A DNA stretch of 64,000 nt from Paenibacillus sp. PL2-23 (GCF_040834005.1 NZ_CP162129.1:2194001-2258000); one strand, 5' to 3'; shown: positions 1 through 10,110, counted from the stretch's first letter. The notes: generated by a model not told the origin, from the letters alone. Translations and numbers: made by a program.

Positions 1-161
1 TGGGGGATTCTGTTGGAATCGGGGCTTTGTCGGCCCTTATCAGCCTATACGTGGGCTTCAAGCTGGTGGGCGTCATCGGCGTATTTATCGGACCGCTCAT
101 CGTCATTATTTATATGGCGGCCAGACAGGCGGGATTGTTCCAGCAGAAGATCAAGCTATAG
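1..161 (+). CDS. AI-2E family / YtvI-like membrane permease, C-terminal fragment
   Basis: This is the end of a gene that begins before the window. Reading from base 3, 52 codons run to a TAG at 159-161. They encode two hydrophobic stretches with the family-like pattern LYVGFKLVGVIGVFIGP, then a short charged tail ending QQKIKL. The pattern GFKLxGxxGxxxGP is typical of the last part of AI-2E family (UPF0118) proteins, including the sporulation protein YtvI. Only the last two membrane segments can be seen, so the subfamily is an inference. Confidence 0.6.
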   Translation, partial: GDSVGIGALSALISLYVGFKLVGVIGVFIGPLIVIIYMAARQAGLFQQKIKL

Positions 162-201
162 GCTGGCACGGTATCGTTCACATAAAAAGTTGTATGACAG
201 G

Positions 202-231
202 TTGACAATAGCTGCCAGACAATCGTATATT
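202..231 (+). promoter_or_regulatory. sigma-A promoter of thiC
   Basis: TTGACA at 202-207 and TATATT at 226-231 are separated by 18 bases. Transcription would start about ten bases before the TPP aptamer, the usual arrangement for a riboswitch-controlled gene. Confidence 0.6.
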
Positions 232-243
232 GTAACAAGGAAA

Positions 244-335
244 TCCACTAGGGGCGCCGAAAGGCTGAGATAAAGCGATTGCTTTGGTCCCTTTGAACCT
301 GATCTGGGTCATGCCAGCGTAGGAAAGTGGGAATA
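244..335 (+). promoter_or_regulatory. TPP riboswitch (THI element)
   Basis: The conserved blocks of the thiamin-pyrophosphate aptamer appear in order: ACTAGGGGCGCC (about 247-258), GGCTGAGATA (263-272), CCTTTGAACCTGATCTGGGT (290-309), and CATGCCAGCGTAGG followed by AAAGTGG. The element lies between a sigma-A promoter and thiC, the classic TPP-controlled gene. When TPP binds, expression of thiC is expected to fall. The expression platform is probably the hairpin at 486-526. Confidence 0.95.
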
Positions 336-430
336 CAGCTTTGCGAGCGCAAGCCGTTGTTATCGTTCCATCGGTGACGCGCAGGCTCGTCGCAGCTAGC
401 GGCTGGCGGTATGCCTTGCCGTTAGTATAG

Positions 431-2287
<1,857 letters not shown>

Positions 2288-2310
2288 ACAGACCCTTGGC
2301 GCGGGCAGCT

Positions 2311-2343
2311 GTCCAATCCCTCCCTTATTCCACTCATATACTA
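2311..2343 (+). promoter_or_regulatory. Candidate mother-cell sporulation promoter before the GT-D gene
   Basis: CATATACTA at 2335-2343 fits the sigma-K-type -10 CATANNNTA and lies about 45 bases before the start codon. The expected AC near -35 is missing. GTCCA starts 24 bases before the -10, as it also does (at 25 bases) before the genes at 5296 and 10111. Weak evidence taken alone. Confidence 0.3.
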
Positions 2344-2387
2344 TCAGGACGAAGAATGAGAGGATCTGAATACTGGGAGGATTGCAC

Positions 2388-3116
2388 ATGATTGCACATA
2401 TTCCGAACGAGAGCCTGCTGGGCAAGGATGAAATCATATCCCGCCTGAGGAACGCGCTCGTCGAGAAGAAGCCCTATTGTCTCGTACGCATTGGTGACGG
2501 GGAAAACTTTGTATTGTCGCAGGATTCCGTATATTCAATGGAGCAGACACTGAAGCAGCTGTGGGTGCAGGAGGCGAACAAAGGCAGGAAGGGCATCAGG
2601 CTGCCCAACCTTCCATTCCGGGATCAGCTGGTGACAGCCATTCGCGAAGCCGATATCGTAGGCATTTTGGCTCAAAATGATAATGTAATCCGGGCCCATC
2701 CCAATCACAAGCGGGCGCTGACAAACCGGATATTCCAGCATTTTGCCCTGGAGCCCAAGGCCGTCTGCAATGCGATTGTGAACCGGGAGCTGGTCCAATA
2801 TCAGCCCTTCTGGAGCATGCTTGCGGAGCAAGGCGCTCGTGTTGTCCTGGTATCCCGCTGGGCGGGAGGAACGAAGCAGCGGCTTATTAAACCTCCCTTC
2901 AACCTGACCATCCCGTTCACGCTGCCGTTCGAGCGCAACGGAATGATGGAGGATACGCTGAGAGTGCTCGAGGAACGGAAGGACGAATACGATATGGTGC
3001 TCGCCTCCTGCGGCGTCAATGCCGTCGTGCTGGCCCATCAGGTAGCGGTACGTATGGGGAAAGTCGGAGTGGACTTCGGCATCGGCTCACAAATCATCTC
3101 CTATATGAAATCATAA
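2388..3116 (+). CDS. GT-D fold glycosyltransferase (DUF1792-type)
   Basis: The 242-residue protein carries LVRIGDGEN at residues 32-40. A DGE-type motif near the N-terminus is the hallmark of GT-D fold glycosyltransferases (DUF1792), which transfer sugars in glycan or glycoprotein assembly. No signal peptide or membrane segment is visible, so it should be cytoplasmic. The ATG at 2388 is preferred over the TTG at 2382 because GGGAGG (2375-2380) is then seven bases away. The gene stands alone, ahead of a bidirectional terminator. The substrate is unknown, but the polysaccharide block starts about 3 kb downstream. Confidence 0.75.
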   Translation: MIAHIPNESLLGKDEIISRLRNALVEKKPYCLVRIGDGENFVLSQDSVYSMEQTLKQLWVQEANKGRKGIRLPNLPFRDQLVTAIREADIVGILAQNDNVIRAHPNHKRALTNRIFQHFALEPKAVCNAIVNRELVQYQPFWSMLAEQGARVVLVSRWAGGTKQRLIKPPFNLTIPFTLPFERNGMMEDTLRVLEERKDEYDMVLASCGVNAVVLAHQVAVRMGKVGVDFGIGSQIISYMKS

Positions 3117-3126
3117 ATGGATTCTA

Positions 3127-3174
3127 AAGGATACAGCTATGCGCGCGGCAATCGCACGCACAAGCTGTATCCTT
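3127..3174. terminator. Bidirectional terminator between convergent genes
   Basis: AAGGATACAGCT (3127-3138) and AGCTGTATCCTT (3163-3174) form a perfect 12-bp stem between the convergent GT-D gene and fabH. The T-rich flanks serve both strands. Confidence 0.75.
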
Positions 3175-3188
3175 CTTTGTTGGCTAAG

Positions 3189-4187
3189 CTAAAGGGACCA
3201 GCGCATAATGACGCCGGCTTGCGTCAGTCCGCCGCCGAAGCCATAGAGCAGCAGCGTGTCGCCGCTCTGTACGCGGCCGTCCTTGACCGCGTCATCCAGA
3301 GCAAGAGGGATGGATGCTGCTGAGGTGTTGCCGTAGCGCGAGATACTGGACAAGGCTTGCTCCGGACGAAAGCCAGTTCTCTCGCACAAAGCGTCGATAA
3401 TGCGTTGATTGGCATTATGCGGCACGAACCAGTTGAGCTGCTCCGCGTCCATGCCGCTGCCCGCCATCAGCTTGCGTATGCCCTCCGACACGTGGCTGAC
3501 GGCCCAGCGGTAAACCTCACGCCCGTTCTGCACAATCTTCCCATGATCCAGCAGCTCATGCTCATCGATGCGATTCGCACTGTTGCTCAAATAAACATGG
3601 TGCCCGCCGGAGCCGTCCGTGTCGGAATAGGACGCCAGCATACAGCCTCCGCCTCCGCTCGAAGCTCGCTCCAGCAGCATGGCTCCCGCGCCGTCTCCGA
3701 ACAATATACATGTCGTGCGGTCCGTATAGTCGGTCACTGTGGTCAACGCATCGACGCCGACAATTAATATTTTGCGGTAAATACCCGTCAGCAGCAGAGC
3801 ATTGCCAAGCTGAAGCGCGGCAGTGAAGCCGGCGCAGGCGGCCTGCAGATCGACGGCGCCGCAGCCGCTAATGCCGAAGCGGGATTGAATGCGGGCAGCC
3901 ATACTTGGGAATACGGTATCAGGAGTGGAGGTTGCGACAATAATATAATCGACATCGTCTAATGGAATCCCGTACCGCTCGGTCATGTTGTGCACGGCGC
4001 CGACGACAAGGTCAAAGGCACCTTCTCCTTGCGATAAGGCTCTGCGTTCACGAATGCCCGTTCTCTGGACGATCCACTCATCGCTTGTGTCCACCAGCTT
4101 CTCCAAATCGGAGTTCGTGATGATGTGCCCGGGGACATAAGTGCCAATTGCGGTTACGCACGCGTTCGATTGCAGGGTAGTTGTCAT
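3189..4187 (-). CDS. fabH: Beta-ketoacyl-ACP synthase III (FabH)
   Basis: FabH starts type II fatty-acid synthesis by condensing an acyl-CoA primer with malonyl-ACP. The 332-residue product has the full Cys-His-Asn triad: Cys118 in QAACAGF, His257 in VPHNANQ and Asn287 in RYGNTSA. The ATG at 4187 is chosen because GAGGTGA lies eight bases upstream; a GTG at 4199 overlaps that ribosome site. A sigma-A promoter and a FapR-type operator lie directly upstream. A lone fabH away from fabF suggests a second, FabHB-like isozyme, which in Bacillus belongs to the FapR regulon and favours branched primers. The primer preference here is inferred. Confidence 0.93.
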   Translation of the reverse strand: MTTTLQSNACVTAIGTYVPGHIITNSDLEKLVDTSDEWIVQRTGIRERRALSQGEGAFDLVVGAVHNMTERYGIPLDDVDYIIVATSTPDTVFPSMAARIQSRFGISGCGAVDLQAACAGFTAALQLGNALLLTGIYRKILIVGVDALTTVTDYTDRTTCILFGDGAGAMLLERASSGGGGCMLASYSDTDGSGGHHVYLSNSANRIDEHELLDHGKIVQNGREVYRWAVSHVSEGIRKLMAGSGMDAEQLNWFVPHNANQRIIDALCERTGFRPEQALSSISRYGNTSAASIPLALDDAVKDGRVQSGDTLLLYGFGGGLTQAGVIMRWSL

Positions 4188-4212
4188 GAAACGGCTCACC
4201 TCGCTCTAATTG

Positions 4213-4229
4213 TTAGCACCAGGTACTAA
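4213..4229 (-). promoter_or_regulatory. FapR operator
   Basis: On the minus strand this reads TTAGTACCTGGTGCTAA, a 17-bp near-palindrome that matches the FapR box known from Bacillus fatty-acid genes. It lies just downstream of the -10 and overlaps the early transcribed region, so FapR should block fabH transcription unless malonyl-CoA releases it. A further TTAGTAT half site lies next to it, inside the promoter. Confidence 0.8.
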
Positions 4230-4240
4230 TACTTGATACT

Positions 4241-4269
4241 AATATAAGATGCCGGCGGCAAAAAGTCAA
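4241..4269 (-). promoter_or_regulatory. sigma-A promoter of fabH
   Basis: On the minus strand TTGACT (4269-4264) and TATATT (4246-4241) are separated by 17 bases. The FapR operator follows at once. Confidence 0.7.
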
Positions 4270-4401
4270 TGCAGCCGAAAGCCGAATAGCGAGTATGCAA
4301 ACTGCAAAATATATAGAGGATCAGGCCCAATATCGAAGCGCGGCGCACGGCGCGAGGCTTTGAAGGCTGGAAGCGACGACACGAGGAGGTAAGGAAAGCC
4401 T

Positions 4402-5139
4402 ATGCGTAAACAGTTAGCGGCGCTGTCCGCCAGCGTGCTGATCGGCACGATGCTTGGCGGCTGCAGCGAATACCAAGGCGATCTCGGCAATAAAAATATT
4501 CGGATGAATGAGGTCCGGATGGACAGCTTCGGCAATGTGATTCGGGACAAGCGGTTCGCGCATGATAACGAAAACGAAAAAAATCGGGTGCGAGGCAGCC
4601 AGCAAACCAATAATAACGTAATCGGGTCTCATCAGAATTATCGTCTGGAATTGAGCGAGCAAATCGCCAACCGTATTCAGGATATAGACGGCGTAAAGGT
4701 CTCGTATGTGATGCTGGCCGATAAAAATGCGTATGTCGCGGTATCTCTGCAGGACGAATTGCCTCAAGGGGACGCCAGAATAATGAGCCGAACCCAAATG
4801 GGGATGATGGATCATGACAACCGGGACGAGCGCAAACGCATGAGCGCCATGTCCACGGGAGAAGAGCATTTGACTGCCCAACTGAAGGGGCAGATCGCTT
4901 CGGTGGTCAAGCAGTCCCATCCACAGATTGCCAATATTTACATCTCCGCCAATCCCGATTTCGTCATGCGAATGGGCAGCTATATGAATGACAGCGCGCA
5001 TGGATACCCCGTGCAAAATTATATTATGGAGTTTAACGCGATGGTGGAGCGCATCTTCCCGGTAGGGCAGCCAGACGCGACCGGAGACGGCCTGATGAAG
5101 TCCACAAGCGTTAAGCGCAGACATCGCCTGCTGGAATAG
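4402..5139 (+). CDS. YhcN/YlaJ family sporulation lipoprotein
   Basis: The 245-residue protein starts with a lipoprotein signal peptide: basic MRK, a hydrophobic core and the lipobox LGGC with the modified Cys at residue 21. The region from about residue 75 (YRLELSEQIANRIQDIDGVKVSYVMLADKNAYVAV, split here as YRLELSEQIANRIQDI plus DGVKVSYVMLADKNAYVAV) has the pattern of the YhcN/YlaJ sporulation lipoprotein family, proteins of the spore inner membrane that affect germination or outgrowth. The start is supported by GGAGGT about 13 bases upstream. The C-terminus is basic (KRRHRLLE). The exact role is not known for most members. Confidence 0.8.
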   Translation: MRKQLAALSASVLIGTMLGGCSEYQGDLGNKNIRMNEVRMDSFGNVIRDKRFAHDNENEKNRVRGSQQTNNNVIGSHQNYRLELSEQIANRIQDIDGVKVSYVMLADKNAYVAVSLQDELPQGDARIMSRTQMGMMDHDNRDERKRMSAMSTGEEHLTAQLKGQIASVVKQSHPQIANIYISANPDFVMRMGSYMNDSAHGYPVQNYIMEFNAMVERIFPVGQPDATGDGLMKSTSVKRRHRLLE

Positions 5140-5157
5140 AATATGAAGTACGAAGGC

Positions 5158-5193
5158 AAGAGGCTGATCGCCAATTAGGCGGTCAGCCTCTTT
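5158..5193 (+). terminator. Intrinsic terminator after the YhcN-like gene
   Basis: AAGAGGCTGATCGCC (5158-5172) pairs with GGCGGTCAGCCTCTT (5178-5192) with one G-T wobble, a 15-bp stem with a five-base loop. The T-run is short. Confidence 0.65.
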
Positions 5194-5212
5194 GCGCGGG
5201 AAACGCTCATTC

Positions 5213-5246
5213 GTCCATTCCATTTCTACCATTTCGTCATATGGTA
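5213..5246 (+). promoter_or_regulatory. Candidate mother-cell promoter before the nucleotide-sugar dehydrogenase
   Basis: CATATGGTA at 5238-5246 fits CATANNNTA and sits about 50 bases before the gene. GTCCA starts 25 bases before it. There is no AC at the sigma-K -35 position, so the assignment is weak. Confidence 0.25.
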
Positions 5247-5295
5247 ATTCTAGCTAATTGAAAACCTGGCTGGAAAGAAGGCGAGAGACTACGAG

Positions 5296-6642
5296 ATGGT
5301 TGAAAGTATGAATGAACAACAAGACGGGTTAATACCGGATGGACAGCATGTGAAGACGGTTGCGATTCTTGGCTTAGGTTATGTTGGTCTTCCACTGGCG
5401 CTCCTGTTCATCTCCAGAGGCTTCCGCGTTCTGGGCATCGATCCCGATATGGGCAAAATTCAAAAGCTTCAGCGGGGGATCAGCTACATTCACGAAATCT
5501 CCAATACGAGCATACAGGAAGCCATGGGAACCGAGCGCTTCCTCCCGACCAGCCAGCACGGAGCTATTCAAGCGGCAGAAGCGATCATCATCTGCGTGCC
5601 GACACCGCTCACAACATACGGCACGCCGGATCTCAGCTATTTGACAATCGCCGCGACCCAGATCAGCCATCGTCTCCAGAGGGGACAGCTGGTCGTGCTG
5701 GAAAGCTCGACCTACCCCGGCACGACTCGCGAGGTACTGCTGCCGCTTCTGGAACGATCGGGCCTGAAGGCGGGCGACGGGTTCTATCTGGCTTATTCTC
5801 CGGAGCGCGTGGATCCCGGCAATCGCCATTTCCCTCTAGAGCGTATACCCAAAATCGTCAGCGGCACAACGTCGGATTGCCTGGACCGTGTCCAGTCGCT
5901 GTATGGCGAGGTGTTCCCGAGCGTTCATCCCGTATCCAGCACGGATGCAGCGGAGATGGCCAAAATTCTCGAAAACGCCTATCGGCTCGTCAATATTTCA
6001 TTTATTAATGAAATGGCGATGCTCAGCGACGAGCTGAATCTGGACATATGGGAGGTCATCGACGCCGCGGGAACGAAGCCTTTCGGCTTTATGCCCTTCT
6101 ATCCCGGACCTGGAATTGGAGGCCACTGCATTCCTGTAGATCCTTCCTATTTGCTATGGAAGGTGAAGCAGCATGGACTGACCTCTGAGTTTATTAGCAT
6201 GTCCAACGCTGTGAACCACAGGATGCCCCTCTATATCGTCCAGCAGCTGAAAAAAGCGATGGCACAAGGCTCGCTGTCTGACCGCAATGTGCTTGTATAT
6301 GGAGCTGCGTATAAGCCCGACATCGCCGATTGCCGGGAATCCGCTTCGCTTGATTTGATGAAGCTGCTGCAGCTGGAGGGGGCGAATGTGTTCTATCACG
6401 ACCCCTATATTCCTCAGCTGAAGCTGGGCGAGGACCAGCTGGCAAGCGTAGAGCTGACGCCAGAGCGGGTCGCAGGAATGGACGTCGTGATCATCGCCAC
6501 ACATCATAGCGCTCTGCCCCTTGATATGCTGGCTGCTCATGCGCCGTTCATCTATGATACCCGGAATGTGACAAGGCATCTGGCGGGCCATGGCAATTGG
6601 ATGAGGCTCGGAGCTGGCCGTGGCGGCCGTTCTCTTCCGTAA
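5296..6642 (+). CDS. Nucleotide-sugar dehydrogenase, UDP-GlcNAc 6-dehydrogenase type (WbpA-like)
   Basis: The enzyme should oxidise C6 of UDP-GlcNAc (or a related UDP-sugar) to the uronic acid with two NAD+. The 448 residues show the Rossmann motif GLGYVG (26-31), the YSPERVDPGN stretch (168-176) and the catalytic Cys278 in GIGGHCIPVDPSY. The sequence resembles WbpA/WecC more than UDP-glucose dehydrogenase, judged from the GHCIPVDP region. Homologues of the next four enzymes of the UDP-ManNAc3NAcA route lie within 8 kb, which supports UDP-GlcNAc as substrate. An alternative ATG lies 12 bases inside; the ribosome site is weak for both. Confidence 0.85.
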   Translation: MVESMNEQQDGLIPDGQHVKTVAILGLGYVGLPLALLFISRGFRVLGIDPDMGKIQKLQRGISYIHEISNTSIQEAMGTERFLPTSQHGAIQAAEAIIICVPTPLTTYGTPDLSYLTIAATQISHRLQRGQLVVLESSTYPGTTREVLLPLLERSGLKAGDGFYLAYSPERVDPGNRHFPLERIPKIVSGTTSDCLDRVQSLYGEVFPSVHPVSSTDAAEMAKILENAYRLVNISFINEMAMLSDELNLDIWEVIDAAGTKPFGFMPFYPGPGIGGHCIPVDPSYLLWKVKQHGLTSEFISMSNAVNHRMPLYIVQQLKKAMAQGSLSDRNVLVYGAAYKPDIADCRESASLDLMKLLQLEGANVFYHDPYIPQLKLGEDQLASVELTPERVAGMDVVIIATHHSALPLDMLAAHAPFIYDTRNVTRHLAGHGNWMRLGAGRGGRSLP

Positions 6643-6678
6643 GAGGAGTATGGAATATAGATACAGGGAGGGCTGAGC

Positions 6679-7593
6679 GTGAGCAGGGTAGTCGTATTAG
6701 GCGCTGGCGGCATGGCGGGGCATATGCTTGTGCAGTATTTGACCGAGCGGGGCCATGACGTAACGGCTGTAAAGAGGCGAGGAACGGACTCTCCTCTGAA
6801 CACGAGGCAGGTGCATTTGGATTTGCGGGACCATGACAGGCTGCTAGCCGCGCTGAGCCAGCTCCGGCCAGATACCGTTGTGAATGCGGCCGGCATACTG
6901 AACGACGCGGCGGCGGAGCGGGCGGAGGAGGCGAGGCTTATTAACAGCCTTCTCCCGCATCGTCTGGCGGAGTGGGGGGATAAGCTGGGCTATCGGCTTA
7001 TTCATATTAGCACGGATTGCGTATTTTCGGGGCAGGACGGACCCTACAACGAGACGGCTGAGCCTGATGGCACCTCCGCGTATGCCGTGTCCAAAAGCTT
7101 GGGAGAAGTGATGCAAGCGGGACATCTTACGATCCGGACATCCATTATCGGACCCGAACTCAAGCGGGACGGTATCGGCCTCTTCCATTGGTTTATGATG
7201 CAGGAGGGCAAGCTCAGCGGCTATTCCAGGGTCTACTGGAATGGCGTTACGACGCTAGAGCTCGCCTCCTTCGTAGATCGTATGCTGGCCAATCCGCTTG
7301 ACGGCATCGTTCATCTCTCTGCCAGCGAGAGGGTGTCCAAGCATGAGCTGCTGATGCTGTTCAGGGAGGCGTTCCGGAACGGGCATCATGTCGACATAGA
7401 GCCCTGCGACAAGCTTCAGCACGACAAAAGCCTGCTCAATACGAGAAGCGATATGGCCCCTTATCCTGTGCCTGATTATCCGGAGATGCTGAGGCGTTTG
7501 GCGGAGTGGATGAAGGACCATGAGGAGCTGTACGCACAATACCGGCTGGATGGCATCGCGGGCAAAGCTTCTGATCGGAGGAGCCTAGATTGA
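6679..7593 (+). CDS. RmlD-like NAD(P)-dependent sugar-nucleotide reductase (SDR family)
   Basis: A 304-residue extended SDR protein with the nucleotide-binding motif GAGGMAG (8-14), STDCVFSG (111-118) and the active-site pair Tyr135/Lys139 in YAVSK. These features match the RmlD substrate-binding family, which reduces dTDP-4-keto-rhamnose or similar 4-keto sugars. It starts at a GTG with AGGGAGG seven bases upstream. It follows the dehydrogenase by 36 bases and overlaps the next gene by four, so the three genes probably form one operon. No RmlA, RmlB or RmlC partner lies in the window, so the true substrate is open. Confidence 0.75.
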   Translation: MSRVVVLGAGGMAGHMLVQYLTERGHDVTAVKRRGTDSPLNTRQVHLDLRDHDRLLAALSQLRPDTVVNAAGILNDAAAERAEEARLINSLLPHRLAEWGDKLGYRLIHISTDCVFSGQDGPYNETAEPDGTSAYAVSKSLGEVMQAGHLTIRTSIIGPELKRDGIGLFHWFMMQEGKLSGYSRVYWNGVTTLELASFVDRMLANPLDGIVHLSASERVSKHELLMLFREAFRNGHHVDIEPCDKLQHDKSLLNTRSDMAPYPVPDYPEMLRRLAEWMKDHEELYAQYRLDGIAGKASDRRSLD

Positions 7594-8807
7594 AAATATG
7601 CAAGCTGATTCGAAGGCATTCCTTTCTTGACGCCAGAGTGTTCCGGAAGCAGGCCAGAAGCTTGGCGGCGCTTGGGCATGAGGTTTATCTTCTGGCGCCC
7701 CGATACAATGGGGTGCTGCTGAATGTGAACAAGGCTCCGCTGAAGGATAAGCAATACGAAGCTCCTTCATTCTTGCTGGATCAGGTTACGGTCATGCCGT
7801 ACACGGCCAAGAGCTATTCTTCAGACCTGCAGAAGGCGAAAGCCGAAAAGGCCATGCTGCGCAGCCTGCAGCAGCTGTCGTTGCCGTATCAGCTGGATGG
7901 CTTGCTCGTGAAGGCAAGGGATGCGGGAGCCGACGTCTATCATGCCCATGAGCCGGAAACGCTGTACGAAGCGGTGCAGGCCAAGCGCTATTGGCGCGAG
8001 CAGGGGAGACCGGTCAGCGTAATATTCGACGCCCATGAGCTGGAGAAGGATACACCCTTGCTGCGAGAGCTGATGAAGGAGACCGATCGGCTCATTACGG
8101 TATCGGATCACATCGCCTCCCTATATGCCGCACGGTATCCGCAGGTGCCTGTTGTCGTTATTTATAATTCGCCGAAGCGGCTTGAGCGGCTGGCAGAGCC
8201 GGATATCTCGTCTCCTTTTACTATGGAGCGGCCTATGATCATCGGTTATGAAGGCATGGTGAAAAGGGAGAAGGGCGATCCAGCTCGCATGATTGGCATT
8301 CTGGACAGCTTGTCTCAGGCGGGTCTGCATGTACGGTTCAAAATATTGGGACAAGGCCAGCACGCCTCCAGGGCGGAGCGGGCGCTCATCGATAACCGCC
8401 TTCGTTCACACCCTCTCATCGACTATGCTTGGGTCGACTATGAGAGGCTCGGCGAACAATGGAGCAGCGTGGATGTTGGATATATCTACTTCGACCTTGG
8501 CTCGGAGAATCGAGCCAACGCGCTGCCGAACAAGCTGTTCAGCCTGTTGAACGCCGGCGTGCCCGTGGTTGTGAACGATGCTCCTGCGATGGCGGCTTTG
8601 CTGCGCAAGCATGGCTGCGGGCTTGTGGCGGGACGCAGTCCGTCAGCAGCGGATTATGCCAAGCTGTTTGCGCAGCTGTACCACGACCGACAGCTTCTCG
8701 CAGCCATGCGAAGGCAAGCCCTTGCGGCCATGGATGAGGAGTATGTGTGGGAGAAAATGGAGAAGCGTCTGTATCTGCTGTATCAGGAGCTGGAACGCCA
8801 ACCATAG
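7590..8807 (+). CDS. Glycosyltransferase, GT4 family (GT-B fold)
   Basis: The 405-residue protein has an N-terminal half with the GT4-like HAHEPETLYEAV stretch and a C-terminal Rossmann half with ANALPNKLFSLLNAGVPVVV, where the acidic nucleotide-sugar site is usually found. No membrane segment is visible. It should add a sugar to a lipid-linked or polymeric acceptor in the cytoplasm. The TTG at 7590 is the start: GGAGGA (7577-7582) lies seven bases before it, and it overlaps the TGA of the reductase gene. A strong hairpin ends the operon. Confidence 0.8.
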   Translation: MKICKLIRRHSFLDARVFRKQARSLAALGHEVYLLAPRYNGVLLNVNKAPLKDKQYEAPSFLLDQVTVMPYTAKSYSSDLQKAKAEKAMLRSLQQLSLPYQLDGLLVKARDAGADVYHAHEPETLYEAVQAKRYWREQGRPVSVIFDAHELEKDTPLLRELMKETDRLITVSDHIASLYAARYPQVPVVVIYNSPKRLERLAEPDISSPFTMERPMIIGYEGMVKREKGDPARMIGILDSLSQAGLHVRFKILGQGQHASRAERALIDNRLRSHPLIDYAWVDYERLGEQWSSVDVGYIYFDLGSENRANALPNKLFSLLNAGVPVVVNDAPAMAALLRKHGCGLVAGRSPSAADYAKLFAQLYHDRQLLAAMRRQALAAMDEEYVWEKMEKRLYLLYQELERQP

Positions 8808-8839
8808 AAGCCTGCCGCGATTGTACGCGGCAGGCTTCT
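8806..8839. terminator. Bidirectional terminator
   Basis: AGAAGCCTGCCGCG (8806-8819) and CGCGGCAGGCTTCT (8826-8839) form a perfect 14-bp stem with a six-base loop. It begins inside the stop codon of the GT4 gene and ends two bases from the stop of the convergent epimerase gene. Confidence 0.85.
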
Positions 8840-8840
8840 T

Positions 8841-9914
8841 CTATCCCTCCATATATTGTTCTATTGCATGGCATATCCGCGGGGCTGTTCTGCCATCTCC
8901 GAATACGCTGGGGTGATGCTCCGGCGTGTTCAAGCTGCTGTACGCTTCCCAAATCCTGTTCGTGTCCGCAGCGGCAAGTCGGTTCCAGCCATGGGCCACG
9001 GTCTCGACCCACTCCGTCTCTCGCCTCATCGTGACGCAGGGAACGCGAAGGAGGTAGGCTTCCTTCTGCAGGCCGCCGGAATCCGTTAGCACCGCATGCG
9101 CGTTGCCCGTCAAGTGGAGCATATCCAGATAGGACAGCGGTTCTGTCACAATGAGATTGGACGCCTCCAGCAGCGATTCCATCGTCCACTTGCGAAGGAA
9201 AAAGCGCGCTCTGGGATGAAGCGGAAGCACAACGGGGCGGTCCAGCCGGGCTAACGCTGTTAGAATATGGCGCAGGTTGCTCTCGGAGTCCGTATTTTCA
9301 TTGCGGTGCACCGTCGCAACGTTATAGCGCTTGGGCGACAGTCCCAGACGGCTCAGTATCGTAGATTGCTTCCCGGCGATAGGGCGGAAGGCGAGCACAG
9401 CATCGCACATAATGTCGCCAACCATATGCACGTGTTTGCTGATGCCTTCTCTCCGCAGATTCGCCGCCGCATCATCCGTTGGACAGAACAGGATGGAAGA
9501 CATGTGATCCGTCAGCACGCGATTCGTCTCCTCCGGCATGCGTCGGTTGAAGCTTCTCAGACCGGCTTCGACGTGAGCGACAGGTATGTGCAGCTTCGCC
9601 GCCGCAAGGCTGCCTGCAAGAGTGGAGTTTGTATCGCCGTACACAAGCACCAGATCGGGCGTTTCCCGAATGAGCACCTCTTCTATACCGGCAAGCATTC
9701 TGGCTGTCTGGCTGCCATGCGAGCCAGAGCCTGCTCCAAGCTCAATGTCCGGCGCGGGCAAGCCCAGCTCCTGGAAAAAAACATCCGACAATGATGGATC
9801 GTAGTGCTGTCCGGTATGGATCAGCAGCTCCTGGTGGTGCTGGCGAATCGCTCGGCTAAGCGGAGCAGCTTTGACGAACTGGGGACGGGCCCCAACGACG
9901 GTTGCTATCTTCAA
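8841..9914 (-). CDS. Non-hydrolysing UDP-sugar 2-epimerase (WecB/WbpI type)
   Basis: The enzyme inverts C2 of UDP-GlcNAc, or of UDP-GlcNAc3NAcA in the WbpI branch. Family motifs are GARPQFVKAAP near the N-terminus, GDTNSTLAG, HVEAGLRSFNRRMPEE and TDSGGLQKEA. Start choice: the ATG at 9923 touches its GGGGAGG, whereas the TTG at 9914 sits nine bases from it and gives the family's usual beginning MKIATVVGARPQF. Because WbpA, B, E and D homologues are close by, I favour the WbpI role, but motifs alone do not separate WecB from WbpI. The gene faces the preceding operon and diverges from the next one. Confidence 0.88.
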   Translation of the reverse strand: MKIATVVGARPQFVKAAPLSRAIRQHHQELLIHTGQHYDPSLSDVFFQELGLPAPDIELGAGSGSHGSQTARMLAGIEEVLIRETPDLVLVYGDTNSTLAGSLAAAKLHIPVAHVEAGLRSFNRRMPEETNRVLTDHMSSILFCPTDDAAANLRREGISKHVHMVGDIMCDAVLAFRPIAGKQSTILSRLGLSPKRYNVATVHRNENTDSESNLRHILTALARLDRPVVLPLHPRARFFLRKWTMESLLEASNLIVTEPLSYLDMLHLTGNAHAVLTDSGGLQKEAYLLRVPCVTMRRETEWVETVAHGWNRLAAADTNRIWEAYSSLNTPEHHPSVFGDGRTAPRICHAIEQYMEG

Positions 9915-10033
9915 TACAAACATCCTCCCCTATCATTCGACTGCTTCTCTTACTCTTAGCGTATGACCGGTCCGTCTGGATGGCATATTGCATTCGGCTA
10001 GAGAGGGACCTAATTCGCAAGAATGATAGATTC

Positions 10034-10067
10034 GTCCATAGCAATCTCTCGGCCTATTCATATACTA
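10034..10067 (+). promoter_or_regulatory. Candidate sporulation promoter before the WbpB-type operon
   Basis: CATATACTA at 10059-10067 is identical to the element at 2335 and fits the mother-cell -10 (CATANNNTA). GTCCA starts 25 bases upstream. The -35 match to sigma-E or sigma-K is poor. It lies 44 bases before the start codon. Confidence 0.3.
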
Positions 10068-10110
10068 ATGGAGCGGTAACGTTCGATAGATAAAAAGGAG
10101 GAGGGCGATC

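Noticed and set aside
4273-4305. sigma-G promoter before the YhcN-like lipoprotein gene (GAATA then AAATATA)
   Set aside because: The -10 position does not fit CATNNTA.
4414-5232. 272-residue minus-strand frame opposite the YhcN-like gene
   Set aside because: No start signal or motif; the plus-strand gene has a lipobox and a ribosome site.
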